A stretch of DNA of 64,000 bases. Source: Paenibacillus silvestris. GTDB lineage: Bacteria; Bacillota; Bacilli; Paenibacillales; NBRC-103111. The translations under genes and the position numbers were made by a program. Below the pieces are notes generated by a model. That model did no database searches and was not told the DNA's origin. It saw only the letters and a list, made by a program, of their open reading frames with translations. Location of the stretch: the NCBI RefSeq assembly GCF_009882985.1, contig NZ_WTUZ01000004.1, forward strand, positions 281 through 64,280. The letters are read 5' to 3'. Within the stretch, counting starts at the first letter, position 1; every line of letters begins with the position of its first letter. Shown here one piece after another: positions 40,679 to 49,738 of the stretch.

Positions 40679-41710
40679 ATGTACAACGCAAGTGCAAGAC
40701 CAATGGGCATTGGAAGATTGTTAGACCGCAGTTTCCAATTATATCGCAAACACTTCGTAGTATTAACATTCATCATGCTAATTTTATACGGTCCTTATTA
40801 TCTGCTGCAGCATTTGCTGACTTTCCAAGAAACAGCGGCAACATCGGGGTCCTTTATTGAGCAACTTCGAAACGGCGGTTCGCTGCAGGATATGTTTGGA
40901 CCGAACTCTTCGTTTCTACAAAGTGATCCTACTTTACATGACAAAGGATACATTGGGAAATTACTCATTTTGGTGCTGGTGTTGACACCGATTCTGATTT
41001 TAGGCCTAATGCCAGCTTCTATCGCATCTGTTGTTCATCTAGTGAAGGCTAATTTTTATGGGGAAGAGACACCAGGATTAGGACAGTTATTAAAAAAATC
41101 ATTCTCTCGTTTTTGGCCGTTGGCAGGCAGTACGTTCCTATTCGGACTCATTATGTTCGGCTTTTATTTCGGAATGGCCATTATTGCTATTATCTTTGTC
41201 TTCATTTTTGCAGTTGGCGGAAGTTTCTCAAGCAGTGTAGGCGGGTTTGGTGGCGGTGCAGTAGCATTTGGCATTGTGTTTTTTGTCATTATTGGACTGG
41301 GAGCGCTGTTCACGTTTGCTTATTTTATGATTCGTTGGAGTTACTACTTACCTTATGTAGCGCTGGGAGAAGAATCGATTGGCATTGGGCGCAGCTGGGG
41401 CTTATCGCGTAAAAGCTTTTGGCGCTTATTTGGCATGTACGTTGTGCTTACTCTCATTCTGTATTTGTTTCTAGCTGTCGTTCAGCTTGTGATTGCCGCT
41501 ACTTTGGGGGTAGGACTTGGGGCACAGCTGCTGCAAAGCTTGATTTCTATACTGGTTATGTCACTGTGGTTCCTGCCGTATGTGGTTAGTTTCTTTGACC
41601 TGAGGGTACGCAATGAGGGATTGGGCTTACAGTCTTTGATCGATCATACAATCCCAGATGCTTCAGCAAACGATCTACCTATTGATTTGGATAAAAAGAA
41701 TGAGTTATAG
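40679..41710 (+). CDS. Multi-pass membrane protein heading the MoxR/DUF58 cluster
   Basis: The 343-residue protein has about six membrane helices, a glycine-rich segment (AVGGSFSSSVGG) in the middle and resembles the membrane domain often called glycerophosphoryl-diester-phosphodiesterase membrane domain-like. Function unknown. ATG 40679 follows TTTGGGGGGTT, with a TATAAT at 40631. It ends 11 bases inside the DUF4129 gene, so it belongs to the cluster. Confidence 0.8.
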   Translation: MYNASARPMGIGRLLDRSFQLYRKHFVVLTFIMLILYGPYYLLQHLLTFQETAATSGSFIEQLRNGGSLQDMFGPNSSFLQSDPTLHDKGYIGKLLILVLVLTPILILGLMPASIASVVHLVKANFYGEETPGLGQLLKKSFSRFWPLAGSTFLFGLIMFGFYFGMAIIAIIFVFIFAVGGSFSSSVGGFGGGAVAFGIVFFVIIGLGALFTFAYFMIRWSYYLPYVALGEESIGIGRSWGLSRKSFWRLFGMYVVLTLILYLFLAVVQLVIAATLGVGLGAQLLQSLISILVMSLWFLPYVVSFFDLRVRNEGLGLQSLIDHTIPDASANDLPIDLDKKNEL

Positions 41711-42353
41711 TTTCGTAATTTCTTCACAGGACGACAAAGAACAATTGCTGCAAATATTGAAACAAGATGAATACACAGCCTATGAGGCCAAAAAGAATGG
41801 CTCACTGTGGTCATGGCTGGAACCAGTGTTTCGAAAAATAAGGAGCTGGCTGCCTCATTTTGACGTATCTGATTCCGTTACAGACTGGTTAACTGTTGGA
41901 ATAGCTATTGTGCTGCTGGGTATTGCAGCTTTTGCAATCTATTGGTTTCTAAAACAAATCATATGGCAAAAGCGGGTTCGTTCGGAAACGTTTTTGCCGC
42001 AAGGCGAAGTAAGCCGGTCGTATCGCTATTATTGGCAGCAAGCATCGGATCTTAAGGGCACGGGCGATTGGAGAGAGGGAGTGCGCTCCGTCTTTCTGTC
42101 GCTTCTGTTTTATATGGAAGATGCGCGCTTGATTCATGTGGAGAAATGGAAAACAAACTGGGAATATGCGGAGGAGCTGAGGGGCACGGCTTCCTTGTTA
42201 GTTCCCTTGTTCCAGGAGAGCTCGCTGCTGTTTGAACGAATTTGGTACGGACAAGAAGCTGTAACTGAGCAGCAATTCACATGGCTGTATGAACAGGTAG
42301 CTAGAGTTATTGCCAGGAAGGAGGAAACCGCGGATGACAAAAGGGCTGAATAA
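41700..42353 (+). CDS. DUF4129 domain membrane protein
   Basis: The 217-residue protein has one central membrane helix (about 67-87) and a C-terminal DUF4129 helical domain (about 115-200, SYRYYWQQASDLKGTGDWRE and the later TWLYEQVARV). In related clusters the domain sits beside MoxR and DUF58 genes. ATG 41700 overlaps the upstream stop, and its own end overlaps the DUF4350 start by 20 bases, showing a tightly coupled operon. Confidence 0.82.
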   Translation: MSYSFVISSQDDKEQLLQILKQDEYTAYEAKKNGSLWSWLEPVFRKIRSWLPHFDVSDSVTDWLTVGIAIVLLGIAAFAIYWFLKQIIWQKRVRSETFLPQGEVSRSYRYYWQQASDLKGTGDWREGVRSVFLSLLFYMEDARLIHVEKWKTNWEYAEELRGTASLLVPLFQESSLLFERIWYGQEAVTEQQFTWLYEQVARVIARKEETADDKRAE

Positions 42354-43566
42354 GCTTCATGTGGGACTAGCCCTTAGCATTGTGCTGTTTCTTGTACTAG
42401 GGTTCTGGCTCGTGAAGCCAAAGCTGCCGGACTTACCCGCGAATCTATCCTTTTCTGCAGATGTAGATGGGACCAAAGCTTGGAAAGAGCTGCTTGCAAC
42501 GAAGCAATCGGCCGTTAAGGAATGGCGGCTGGATTGGAAGCATTTGCCCAGCGGAACCTCGATGCTGTTAGTCGCTATACAGCCGTCCGCCGTGACGAAG
42601 TCCGATCGGGAGCATTTGTTGACCTGGGTGCAGGCGGGGAATGATGCGATTATTTTTGATCGTGATCCTCAGGGCTGGGCTTCTTGGGAGACGGTTCAGG
42701 TGGATGGGGCGAAGGATAGGCAGGATGAAACGGTTGAAACGGATGCACAGAATAATCAGACTAAACAGGATATAGCGGATGAAACGGATACAAAAAATAA
42801 TCAGACTAAACAGGATACAACGGCCTCAACGATTCGTGTTTCAGCGGGTTATGCGTCAGCAGAGGGGACACTGACAGGCAAAGTCGACACCACCTATCGG
42901 ATTCAGCCTGGGGGCAGTGGGCTGGCGCTGTTCGAAGATGAGCGCGGCGTGCTCGCCAGCCGCGCACAGGAAGGGGCGGGCAGTATCACGATGGTGCTGA
43001 CCCCGACGTGGTTGCAGAATGGGACAATTGATGAGGCGTCCCATTTTGAATTAATCTGGCCGCTGTTCGCGAAGTCCTGGGACGCCGTGTGGGTCGATGA
43101 GACCCATCACGGCTACGGGACGAAGCCCGGACTGCTGGCCGTGTATCCCGCGTGGCTCGTGCTGGCAAGCGTGCAGCTTGGTCTTGCGCTGCTGCTGTGG
43201 CTCTGGCTGCGCGGCAAGCGCTTTGGCCCCATCCACACGCCGCGGGCGTGGACGGTCCGCCGCGGCGACGAAGGCGTGCACGCCGTCGCCGCTTGGTACG
43301 AGCGCCTCGGCTACAGGCGCGAGGCCCTGGCGCAGCAGCAGCTGTTCCTGCGGCAGCTGCTTTATCAGCGCTGGGGGCTTAGCCCCAGCGCTAGTGCTTT
43401 GCAGGCCGCGGAAGCTGCGCGCGGCCGGATGTCTGAGGCGCATGCAGCGCAGCTGGTGCGCCTGCTGGCGGAGCCGCCGGCAGAGAGCGGCGGCGTGAGC
43501 ACGGCAGCGTTCGTGCAGCGAACGCGGGAGATGGGCGAAATGATCGCCTACTTGGAGAAGGAGTGA
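42334..43566 (+). CDS. DUF4350 domain protein
   Basis: The 410-residue protein has an N-terminal membrane helix (about 8-25), an extracytoplasmic DUF4350 domain (about 28-270), a second helix (about 276-296, VLASVQLGLALLLWLWL) and a cytoplasmic helical tail. A near-duplicate stretch, NNQTKQD with flanks, occurs twice in a row (about residues 140-168) inside the extracytoplasmic domain. The last 500 bases are much richer in GC than the rest. ATG 42334 follows AGGAGG. Function unknown; part of the MoxR cluster. Confidence 0.82.
   Translation: MTKGLNKLHVGLALSIVLFLVLGFWLVKPKLPDLPANLSFSADVDGTKAWKELLATKQSAVKEWRLDWKHLPSGTSMLLVAIQPSAVTKSDREHLLTWVQAGNDAIIFDRDPQGWASWETVQVDGAKDRQDETVETDAQNNQTKQDIADETDTKNNQTKQDTTASTIRVSAGYASAEGTLTGKVDTTYRIQPGGSGLALFEDERGVLASRAQEGAGSITMVLTPTWLQNGTIDEASHFELIWPLFAKSWDAVWVDETHHGYGTKPGLLAVYPAWLVLASVQLGLALLLWLWLRGKRFGPIHTPRAWTVRRGDEGVHAVAAWYERLGYRREALAQQQLFLRQLLYQRWGLSPSASALQAAEAARGRMSEAHAAQLVRLLAEPPAESGGVSTAAFVQRTREMGEMIAYLEKE
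43051..43560. other. GC-rich segment inside the DUF4350 gene
   Basis: From about 43051 the third codon positions become almost entirely G or C (runs such as CGCCGCGGGCGTGGACGG), and the composition returns to the local level at the MoxR start. The same pattern occurs at 10780-11490. Confidence 0.7.
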
Positions 43567-43571
43567 GCGCA

Positions 43572-44492
43572 ATGAATGAACTGATACAAGCCATGGAGCA
43601 GCGCGTGTACGGCCAAAAGCTGAACACCAGACTGCTTGTAACCGCCTTATTAGCTGGAGGGCATGTCCTCCTTGAGGGAGTACCGGGCCTCGGGAAGACG
43701 AAGATGGCGCGCACCCTCGCGGAACTATCTGGCGGGGAATACCGCCGAATTCAATTTACACCGGATTTGATGCCTGCAGATATTACAGGCAGTGTGATCT
43801 ATCACATGCAGGACCATTCGTTTACAACGATTCAAGGTCCGATCTTCACGAATGTGCTTGTGGCCGATGAAATTAACCGATCTGGGCCGAAGACGCAGGC
43901 AGCGCTGCTTGAAGCGATGGAGGAGAGGCAGGTGACGATTCAGGGGAATACGTACAAGCTTCCTAATCCATTCCTTGTTGTTGCGACCCAGAATCCCGTC
44001 GAGTACGAAGGCACTTATCCGCTGCCGGAGGCGCAGCTTGACCGGTTCATGTTTAAGCTGGTGCTCGATTACCCTGGCGAAGAAGCTGAGATTGCCATTC
44101 TTCGTGGGCATGTGCCGTTTCACCAGCATCTAGAGGAGCCTCTTCAAGCTTTAATGAACCCTGATCGGGTAATGGAATGGCAGCGCAAGCTGACGGATGT
44201 CGTGGTGGAGGACTCCTTATACACCTACATCGCAACGCTTATTCGCCAAACCCGGGAGTCCAAAAAAATCCAGCTAGGAGCTAGTCCCCGTGCAGGAATC
44301 GCTGTGCTTATGGCAAGTAAAGCATGGGCTCTATTGGATGGCCGGACCTATGTCACGCCAGATGATATTAAGCTTGTCGCGCGGCCTGCACTGCGGCACA
44401 GACTGCTGTTGACACCGCAAGCGGAACTGGAGGGCGGAACGAGTGACCAAATCATTCAAGAAACGCTCGGCTCTATTCCGGTTCCTAGATAA
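43572..44492 (+). CDS. MoxR-family AAA ATPase
   Basis: The 306-residue AAA+ ATPase has Walker A GVPGLGKTK near residue 41, Walker B VLVADEINR near 102, sensor 1 VVATQNPVEYEG and the Arg finger region near ASPRAG. MoxR proteins act as chaperones that insert cofactors or remodel the VWA/DUF58 protein encoded next. ATG 43572 is preferred over GTG 43563 because AAGGAG has better spacing. It overlaps the DUF58 gene by 50 bases. Confidence 0.93.
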   Translation: MNELIQAMEQRVYGQKLNTRLLVTALLAGGHVLLEGVPGLGKTKMARTLAELSGGEYRRIQFTPDLMPADITGSVIYHMQDHSFTTIQGPIFTNVLVADEINRSGPKTQAALLEAMEERQVTIQGNTYKLPNPFLVVATQNPVEYEGTYPLPEAQLDRFMFKLVLDYPGEEAEIAILRGHVPFHQHLEEPLQALMNPDRVMEWQRKLTDVVVEDSLYTYIATLIRQTRESKKIQLGASPRAGIAVLMASKAWALLDGRTYVTPDDIKLVARPALRHRLLLTPQAELEGGTSDQIIQETLGSIPVPR

Positions 44493-45840
44493 AACCTTCT
44501 TCCACGATTTCATTTTGCCCACGCGAAGGCTCATTGGTTTGGTCCTTATTGGTGCAGCCGGCATGCTGATTGCCGCCCTTTTTGGTGCGGTTCTGCCTGT
44601 TTTTTGGAGCTTCAATGCACTGTTACTTGTACTGAGCGCGATTGATCTCCTTTTGCTTCCCAAACGCAGCAGCTGGAAGATACGTAGAATTCTCCCTGAA
44701 CAGGCGGATGTGAGGAACACTTTTGAGGTGAGTCTGGAGCTTGGGAGTTTGGATTTGGAATTGGGCTTGGGTTTGGAGCGATCTGCTGTGCACGTCGAGC
44801 TTATGGATCATTTACCCTACACATTTCAATTGGAAAGCAGTCAATTAAGCGGCATCTTCCAAGGGAAATCAGCTGCTTTCGGCTATACAACGACGGCTAC
44901 TGAGAGAGGTCGGTATGGTTTTGAGAACGTGTATCTGCGCTATTTCGGAGGTATGGGACTTTGGAAGAAGCAGCTGCTTCTGAGTTCCTCAAATACCATT
45001 GAGATTTATCCGGACTTGTCTCAGGTGCGAGGTGTGCTTAACGCGGTTCAGGACGTTTTAATAGTAGAAGGCCATCGAGTGTTTAAAAAGCAGCGCAGCG
45101 GCTCCGAATTCCACTATATCCGTGACTACGTGCAGGGGGATGACATCCGGCTTATCAACTGGAAAGCGTCGGCGCGTGCGACGAAGCTGATGACGAACCT
45201 TTTTCAACCGGAAAAAGGGAAGATTGTTACCATCGTGCTGGACTGCGGAAGGCAGATGGCCATTGAGCTGGAAGGGCAAGTGAAGCTGGACAGAGCCTTG
45301 GAAGCTGCGCTGACTTTGGCTGCTGTAGCGCTCAAGCAAGGGGATCAAGTAGCATTAATTGCTTACTCCAACAAGGTCAAAGTGTATGTGCCGGCAGGAA
45401 AAGGACTTCCTCATCTGCAAGCATTAACGAGGGCCGTGTATGACTTGAGAACGGACTTTGTTGAATCTAGCACACAGATCGCTTTCGCACATGTGCTGCG
45501 TTTTCTGAAAAAGCGCTCGCTTGTCGTCCTATTTTCGGATATGGAGAGCTACCTTTACAATCAAGAAATGCTGCCCTATGTGCAGCGGCTCCGCAAAAGC
45601 CATCAAGTGCTGCTCCTATCGTTGCAGGACCCGCTGATTCATGAGTGGGCTCGTGTTCGCGCTGAGGATAGTCGGCAGGCTTATAAGATGAGTATGGCCC
45701 ACAAGTTTACGACAGACCGAACCGCTTATGTAAACGAAATGGCCGGCAGAGGCATTCCTGTGATGGATGTCCCCGCCGACCAGCTTACGCTTAGCGCTGT
45801 TAATGCTTATTTGGATTTGAAAGCTCGTGATCGTTTATAG
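44443..45840 (+). CDS. DUF58 domain protein
   Basis: The 465-residue protein has two N-terminal membrane helices (about 29-66) and a C-terminal DUF58/VWA-like region. The family motif SEFHYIRDYVQGDDIRLINW is clear near residue 220; a Rossmann-like VWA segment follows (IVTIVLDCGRQM, then LVVLFSDMESY). It is the usual partner of the MoxR ATPase. GTG 44443 follows GGAGGGCGGAAC and lies inside the moxR gene. It ends tail-to-tail with the SpoIIM-like gene, overlapping by six bases. Confidence 0.9.
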   Translation: MTKSFKKRSALFRFLDKTFFHDFILPTRRLIGLVLIGAAGMLIAALFGAVLPVFWSFNALLLVLSAIDLLLLPKRSSWKIRRILPEQADVRNTFEVSLELGSLDLELGLGLERSAVHVELMDHLPYTFQLESSQLSGIFQGKSAAFGYTTTATERGRYGFENVYLRYFGGMGLWKKQLLLSSSNTIEIYPDLSQVRGVLNAVQDVLIVEGHRVFKKQRSGSEFHYIRDYVQGDDIRLINWKASARATKLMTNLFQPEKGKIVTIVLDCGRQMAIELEGQVKLDRALEAALTLAAVALKQGDQVALIAYSNKVKVYVPAGKGLPHLQALTRAVYDLRTDFVESSTQIAFAHVLRFLKKRSLVVLFSDMESYLYNQEMLPYVQRLRKSHQVLLLSLQDPLIHEWARVRAEDSRQAYKMSMAHKFTTDRTAYVNEMAGRGIPVMDVPADQLTLSAVNAYLDLKARDRL

Positions 45841-46809
45841 CGTTAATTGTTGTCTATTGTTCGTTCGTTTGCGAATGCCATAAACGTAGTATAACGCGAG
45901 GAGCAGCAGAGTTACGCCTGCGATGATGTATTTCATTTCGAGAGGCAGCGTGGAAGGTGTAATGTATCCTTCAATGAGCCCTGCGATGATGAATAACGGA
46001 ATCGTGCCGATCAGGAGCTGGGCGGATTCCTTGGCCGACTCCAGAAAACGCAGCTTGCGCGGATAAGGTCCTGGTACGAAGAAGCGGTAGCCCATATATA
46101 AACCAGCTCCGCCTGCTATGAAAATAGCGGTAAGCTCAATGATACCGTGCGGCAAAATGTACGCCCAGAATACATAACTTTTACCGGATTGCATGTAAAT
46201 AGCAGCTAAGGCACCAACGATAAGACCGTTGCTGATCATGAGATAGACGGTTCCGATGCCAAGCGTGATCCCGCTGATGAAGGCGAGGACGGCGACTCGA
46301 ATATTATTCGTCATAATAGCCGTGGAGATCAGCGGTGAGTGCAGGTCGCCTCGGGGATCGGCTGTTTTGGACGGATCGATATTCTCGGCCATCCCACCTG
46401 GCATAATGAAGGCCAGATTGAGCGGATCATGCCAGATGGATAGGAAGCCGAGCAAGCCTCCAAGCAGAAAAAGGACAAAAGCAAAGCCGACGAACAGGCT
46501 TCTTGCCTGGATCAGCGAAGGGAAGTAGTGAAGGAAAAACTCCTTCATCTGGGTGCTGCTTGTATGGCTGTCTTTATACATTGTATTGTGAGCTTGTGAG
46601 ACCAGATGATTCAGGTAGACGGTAGTTTCATCTGCGGGTGAATGAGTTTGGAGTGTGGCTAAATGCGCTGAAGCCGTCTTGTAAAGCTCAGTAAATCTGT
46701 TCACATGACTGGCCTGCAGGCTGCGTTTTCTCTTATTTAGCTGAAGCAGCAGCTGCTCTAGCTCCGTCCATTGGGATTTGTGTTCTCGAATGAAGCGCGA
46801 GATGTCCAT
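45835..46809 (-). CDS. SpoIIM-like (stage II sporulation protein M/DUF95) membrane protein
   Basis: The 324-residue protein has a helical N-terminal domain and about six membrane helices, with AIMTNNIRVAVLAFISGITLG and YILPHGIIELTAIFIAGGAG, both hallmarks of the SpoIIM/DUF95 family. SpoIIM itself works in engulfment; members next to MoxR and RDD genes are general membrane proteins of unknown function. ATG 46809 on the reverse strand follows AGGAGG. It is divergent from the RDD gene, 99 bases away. Confidence 0.9.
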   Translation of the reverse strand: MDISRFIREHKSQWTELEQLLLQLNKRKRSLQASHVNRFTELYKTASAHLATLQTHSPADETTVYLNHLVSQAHNTMYKDSHTSSTQMKEFFLHYFPSLIQARSLFVGFAFVLFLLGGLLGFLSIWHDPLNLAFIMPGGMAENIDPSKTADPRGDLHSPLISTAIMTNNIRVAVLAFISGITLGIGTVYLMISNGLIVGALAAIYMQSGKSYVFWAYILPHGIIELTAIFIAGGAGLYMGYRFFVPGPYPRKLRFLESAKESAQLLIGTIPLFIIAGLIEGYITPSTLPLEMKYIIAGVTLLLLALYYVYGIRKRTNNRQQLTL

Positions 46810-46908
46810 AAAAGCCTCCTAAGCGTTTAACTAGCTCTAGCATAATCTGTTCATTTTATCATAGGAAAGTCTTAAATTACCATAATTATGCAACGTTAAG
46901 GAGATGCT

Positions 46909-47706
46909 ATGAACGAGTCTCTGGATAAAGAAGTGACGGTCATCACCCCTGAGCAGGTGCAGTTGCAATTTCAAACTGCCGGAATTGGCAGCAGGGCGGT
47001 AGCGCATCTATTGGATAGCCTTATTTTATTAATCGTAAATGGGCTGTTGTTCGTGTTCGTTATTTTGGTAAGCAGGTTATATTCGGGCAGTTGGCTGCCT
47101 GACCTTGCGGATTATCTGATAGCCATTACCATCGTTTTATGGATTTTGTTGAATTTGGGTTATTTTGTTTGTTCAGAAGCTTTTATGGGCGGTCAGACAT
47201 TGGGGAAACGAAGATTAGGCATGCGCGTTATTCAAAACAATGGGCAGTCGGCTACGCTTTTATCCATAATCATTCGCAATCTGTTTCGTTTGCTGGATAT
47301 CCTGCCTGCTTTCTATTTCGTCGGGATGCTCAGCATGTTCTTAAGCTCGAAGGATAAGCGGGTTGGCGATATGGTAGCTGGAACGATGGTTGTGATTGAA
47401 GCGCGATTTGAACGGGTCAAACGGCGAAAACAGCTTGAAAAAGCGATCGCTCGCAAGAACTATCCGGACATTGCGCTTCACATAGAGGAGGCTCTCAGAC
47501 AGGGCATTACGGCTAAGGACTGGCAGCTGCTGCAGGCTTGGGTTGAGAGAGTACCTACCATGTATGACGCGAAGTTAGCAGAGCTGGCTGCTCCCATTGC
47601 ACACTATTTTGCGATAAAATTAGATCAGGATTCTGCGATTGCTCACGATGCTTCTGCGTTCTTGGTCAAGCTCTATGAGATTCTGCGCGAGGATTGGGAA
47701 GTGTGA
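46909..47706 (+). CDS. RDD family membrane protein
   Basis: The 265-residue protein has the RDD domain (about 20-165): GIGSRAVAHLLDSLILL at the first helix, GQTLGKRRLGMRVI, and RNLFRLLDILPAFYF. The Arg and two Asp residues that name the family are present. A cytoplasmic helical tail of about 90 residues follows. It completes the MoxR-type cluster but is read from its own ATG 46909 after AAGGAGATGCT. Confidence 0.9.
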   Translation: MNESLDKEVTVITPEQVQLQFQTAGIGSRAVAHLLDSLILLIVNGLLFVFVILVSRLYSGSWLPDLADYLIAITIVLWILLNLGYFVCSEAFMGGQTLGKRRLGMRVIQNNGQSATLLSIIIRNLFRLLDILPAFYFVGMLSMFLSSKDKRVGDMVAGTMVVIEARFERVKRRKQLEKAIARKNYPDIALHIEEALRQGITAKDWQLLQAWVERVPTMYDAKLAELAAPIAHYFAIKLDQDSAIAHDASAFLVKLYEILREDWEV

Positions 47707-47727
47707 GGTAGGGCAGGGTGTGGGCTT

Positions 47728-47850
47728 GGCATGGCATGGGAAGGTAAGACTAAACATGGCAAGGTAAGACATGGTAAGACATGGGAAGACGTGGCAAGAC
47801 GTGGCAAAGCAAGACCAGACCAGACCAGACAGAGCTAGGCAAGCAAGGAA
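47728..47850. repeat. Degenerate short tandem repeat (GGYAAGACRTG)
   Basis: About ten imperfect units of a 10-bp motif around GGCAAGACATG or GGTAAGACATG, ending in GACCA triplicates (CCAGACCAGACCAGAC). It follows the RDD gene. No coding function is evident. Confidence 0.75.
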
Positions 47851-47927
47851 CAGCATGACACGGTACGAAATACGGCACGGCATTGAATCGTTGATTGGCT
47901 ATCCATGCGAGTTGAAGGAGTGGCGGT

Positions 47928-48617
47928 ATGGGAACGACGGCTATAGTAGCGGGCGGTACAGGGTTAGTAGGCCGAGAATTGATCAGGCTGCTGCAGGAGG
48001 ACGCTCAGTACGACAAAATTATTGCGCTTGTTCGCAGGGACATCCAAGTCCGTCATCTTCGGGGGAGCGAGAAGTTGGTCCAAGTGAAAACAGACTACAG
48101 CCAATTAGATGCTGATCTAGGCCCTTCAGTTATCGCTGCTATGGCAGGTGCTCACGTGTTTTGCGCATTGGGGACAACCATTAAGAAAGCTGGTTCCCAA
48201 GAACAATTTCGCAAAGTAGACTTCGAATATCCGATGAAACTTGGTGAGATCGCTGGCAAGGGGAAGGCCAGTGTTTTTGCTATTGTGACAGCGATGGGAG
48301 CAAGTAGTGCTTCTTCGATATTTTATAATCGGGTAAAAGGCGATGTCGAGCAGGGGCTGCGGTCACTGAACCTTCGCTCACTCTATATGCTTCGTCCCTC
48401 TCTGATCCTGGGGGATCGGGATGAGGTCCGAGTAAGTGATCAGCTGGGAAGCATTTTTTCACGAGTAGTTTCCCCGCTTATGATTGGCGGGCTTCGGAAG
48501 TATCGCCCCATTCAAGCGAGCAAGATTGCTGCTGGATTAATAGCTTGCGCCCAGACAGGTGAGGCAGGTGCCCATGTGATATTGTCCGACCGAATTGCTG
48601 AGTTGGCTGATAAGTAG
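47928..48617 (+). CDS. NAD(P)-binding oxidoreductase (short-chain/NmrA-like)
   Basis: The 229-residue Rossmann protein has GGTGLVGRELI at residue 9, a KTDYSQLD segment and HVFCALGTT in the middle, resembling the HTATIP2/NAD(P)H-binding group. A catalytic SDR-type Tyr-x-x-x-Lys could be YNRVKGD. Substrate unknown. ATG 47928 follows GGAGTGGCGGT. It stands alone after the repeat region. Confidence 0.82.
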   Translation: MGTTAIVAGGTGLVGRELIRLLQEDAQYDKIIALVRRDIQVRHLRGSEKLVQVKTDYSQLDADLGPSVIAAMAGAHVFCALGTTIKKAGSQEQFRKVDFEYPMKLGEIAGKGKASVFAIVTAMGASSASSIFYNRVKGDVEQGLRSLNLRSLYMLRPSLILGDRDEVRVSDQLGSIFSRVVSPLMIGGLRKYRPIQASKIAAGLIACAQTGEAGAHVILSDRIAELADK

Positions 48618-48759
48618 AGGACTATTTTCGTTGGGAAGATTGGGAGGGGGCCGAAGTGTTCCGACCGTGGATATCGACGAGCCATCTCCTTCCTGATATG
48701 ATGAAAGACGTTACAAATAAACGTACCAAAATTGTTTTGGGGAAAGAAGGGTTTATACG

Positions 48760-49053
48760 ATGATCGATCATATTGTACTGGTAAAATTCGGAGAAACAAC
48801 AACGCAGGAGCAGCTTCAAGAAGTTGTTGACCGCTTTAAAGCGCTTCGCCCTCATCTGACGGGAATCGTCGATATTCAAGCTGGCATTAACTTTTCAGAG
48901 AAAAATAAAGGATACCAAGTGGTTCTGTCGGTTCGATTTGAGGATCGCGCAGCGCTTGAAGCATATGGTCCAAATCCGGAGCACCAAGCGGTTGCGGCAT
49001 ATATTCGCGAGGTAGGCCGTGAGGATAGTTTGATTGTTGATATTGAGATTTAA
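48760..49053 (+). CDS. Dabb (stress-responsive alpha/beta barrel) protein
   Basis: The 97-residue protein matches the Dabb family: MIDHIVLVKFG at the start, NFSEKNKGYQVVLSVRFEDR in the centre and an EHQAVAAYIRE helix. Such proteins form dimeric ferredoxin-like barrels; some act in olivetolic acid-type chemistry but most are uncharacterised. It follows GAAAGAAGGG. Cytoplasmic, single-gene. Confidence 0.85.
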   Translation: MIDHIVLVKFGETTTQEQLQEVVDRFKALRPHLTGIVDIQAGINFSEKNKGYQVVLSVRFEDRAALEAYGPNPEHQAVAAYIREVGREDSLIVDIEI

Positions 49054-49100
49054 GAGCGCGATGCCCTCGTCCGATGGGAATGGGGCAACTTATTTACCTT

Positions 49101-49295
49101 TTAACTGGAAAAACTCAAGTTAATTCTTCCTTTGAACGGTGGATTCAACGAATAACTGGAAAAAGTACCGCTAATGCAATCATTATTTTCATAATCCGGC
49201 TCACAGTGGCTGATTAGCGGGAGAAATTCCTGTTATATGGTCGAGCGGCGATGATATGCTGTAAATTAGCAGGATTAATTCCATCTAATATTAAC
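49101..49295. repeat. Intergenic repeat, family 2, copy C
   Basis: Related motifs TTAACTGGAAAAACTCAAGT (49101-49120), TAACTGGAAAAAGTACCGCT (49152 region), GATTAGCGGGAGAAATTCCT (49211 region) and ATTAGCAGGATTAATTCCAT (49264 region). First repeat of a 685-base gap without genes; a terminator and a family 1 repeat follow. Confidence 0.6.
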
Positions 49296-49310
49296 GATGC
49301 TACAAAGTGC

Positions 49311-49360
49311 AAAAAGGGTTATCTCAAAAGGTCAGGAGGACCTATGGGGTAGCCCTTTTT
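49311..49360 (+). terminator. Terminator after the family 2 repeat
   Basis: AAAAAGGGTTATC pairs with GGGTAGCCCTTTTT around a long loop; T5 follows. Confidence 0.75.
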
Positions 49361-49379
49361 GGCTGTATGAAGACTAGCG

Positions 49380-49559
49380 GGGGGAACTATGATCCGCTAT
49401 TCTCGAGATTACAGGGGCATGAACTAATTAGGGGGAACCATGGTCCGCTATTTCGTTCGAATTAACCCCAATATTGGGTTTTCTGGCCAAATAGGACCCT
49501 GTAGTTCCGCAATTCTCCAATATCCGGCTATTTTGGCGGAATAACGCCCTGTAGTTCCC
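49380..49559. repeat. Intergenic inverted repeat, family 1, copy C
   Basis: Forward motifs at 49380-49401 and 49431-49452 (GGGGGAACCATGGTCCGCTA), inverted motifs at 49489-49508 (AATAGGACCCTGTAGTTCC) and 49540-49559 (AATAACGCCCTGTAGTTCCC). Same layout and 180-base length as copies at 4452 and 11602. Confidence 0.8.
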
Positions 49560-49595
49560 TTGCGAACAAAAAAACGATGGGGGCTACCCACAGTA

Positions 49596-49693
49596 ACCAG
49601 ACTACTCTCTCTCTCCCCAGCACCAATCAGCAGAAACCAGATACTCTCTCTCCCCAGCAGCATTCTGGAGTAACCAGACTGTTCCCCCCAGCA
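49596..49693. repeat. Imperfect tandem repeat (ACCAGAnTACTCTCTCTCCC)
   Basis: Three diverged copies of an ACCAGA, CT-rich, CCCCAGCA unit. It lies just before the 3' end of the AraC gene on the other strand. Confidence 0.7.
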
Positions 49694-49738
49694 CGCCAAA
49701 AAGGGGCGAGCCACTGTCGTCTGCTCGCCCCCAACTAT

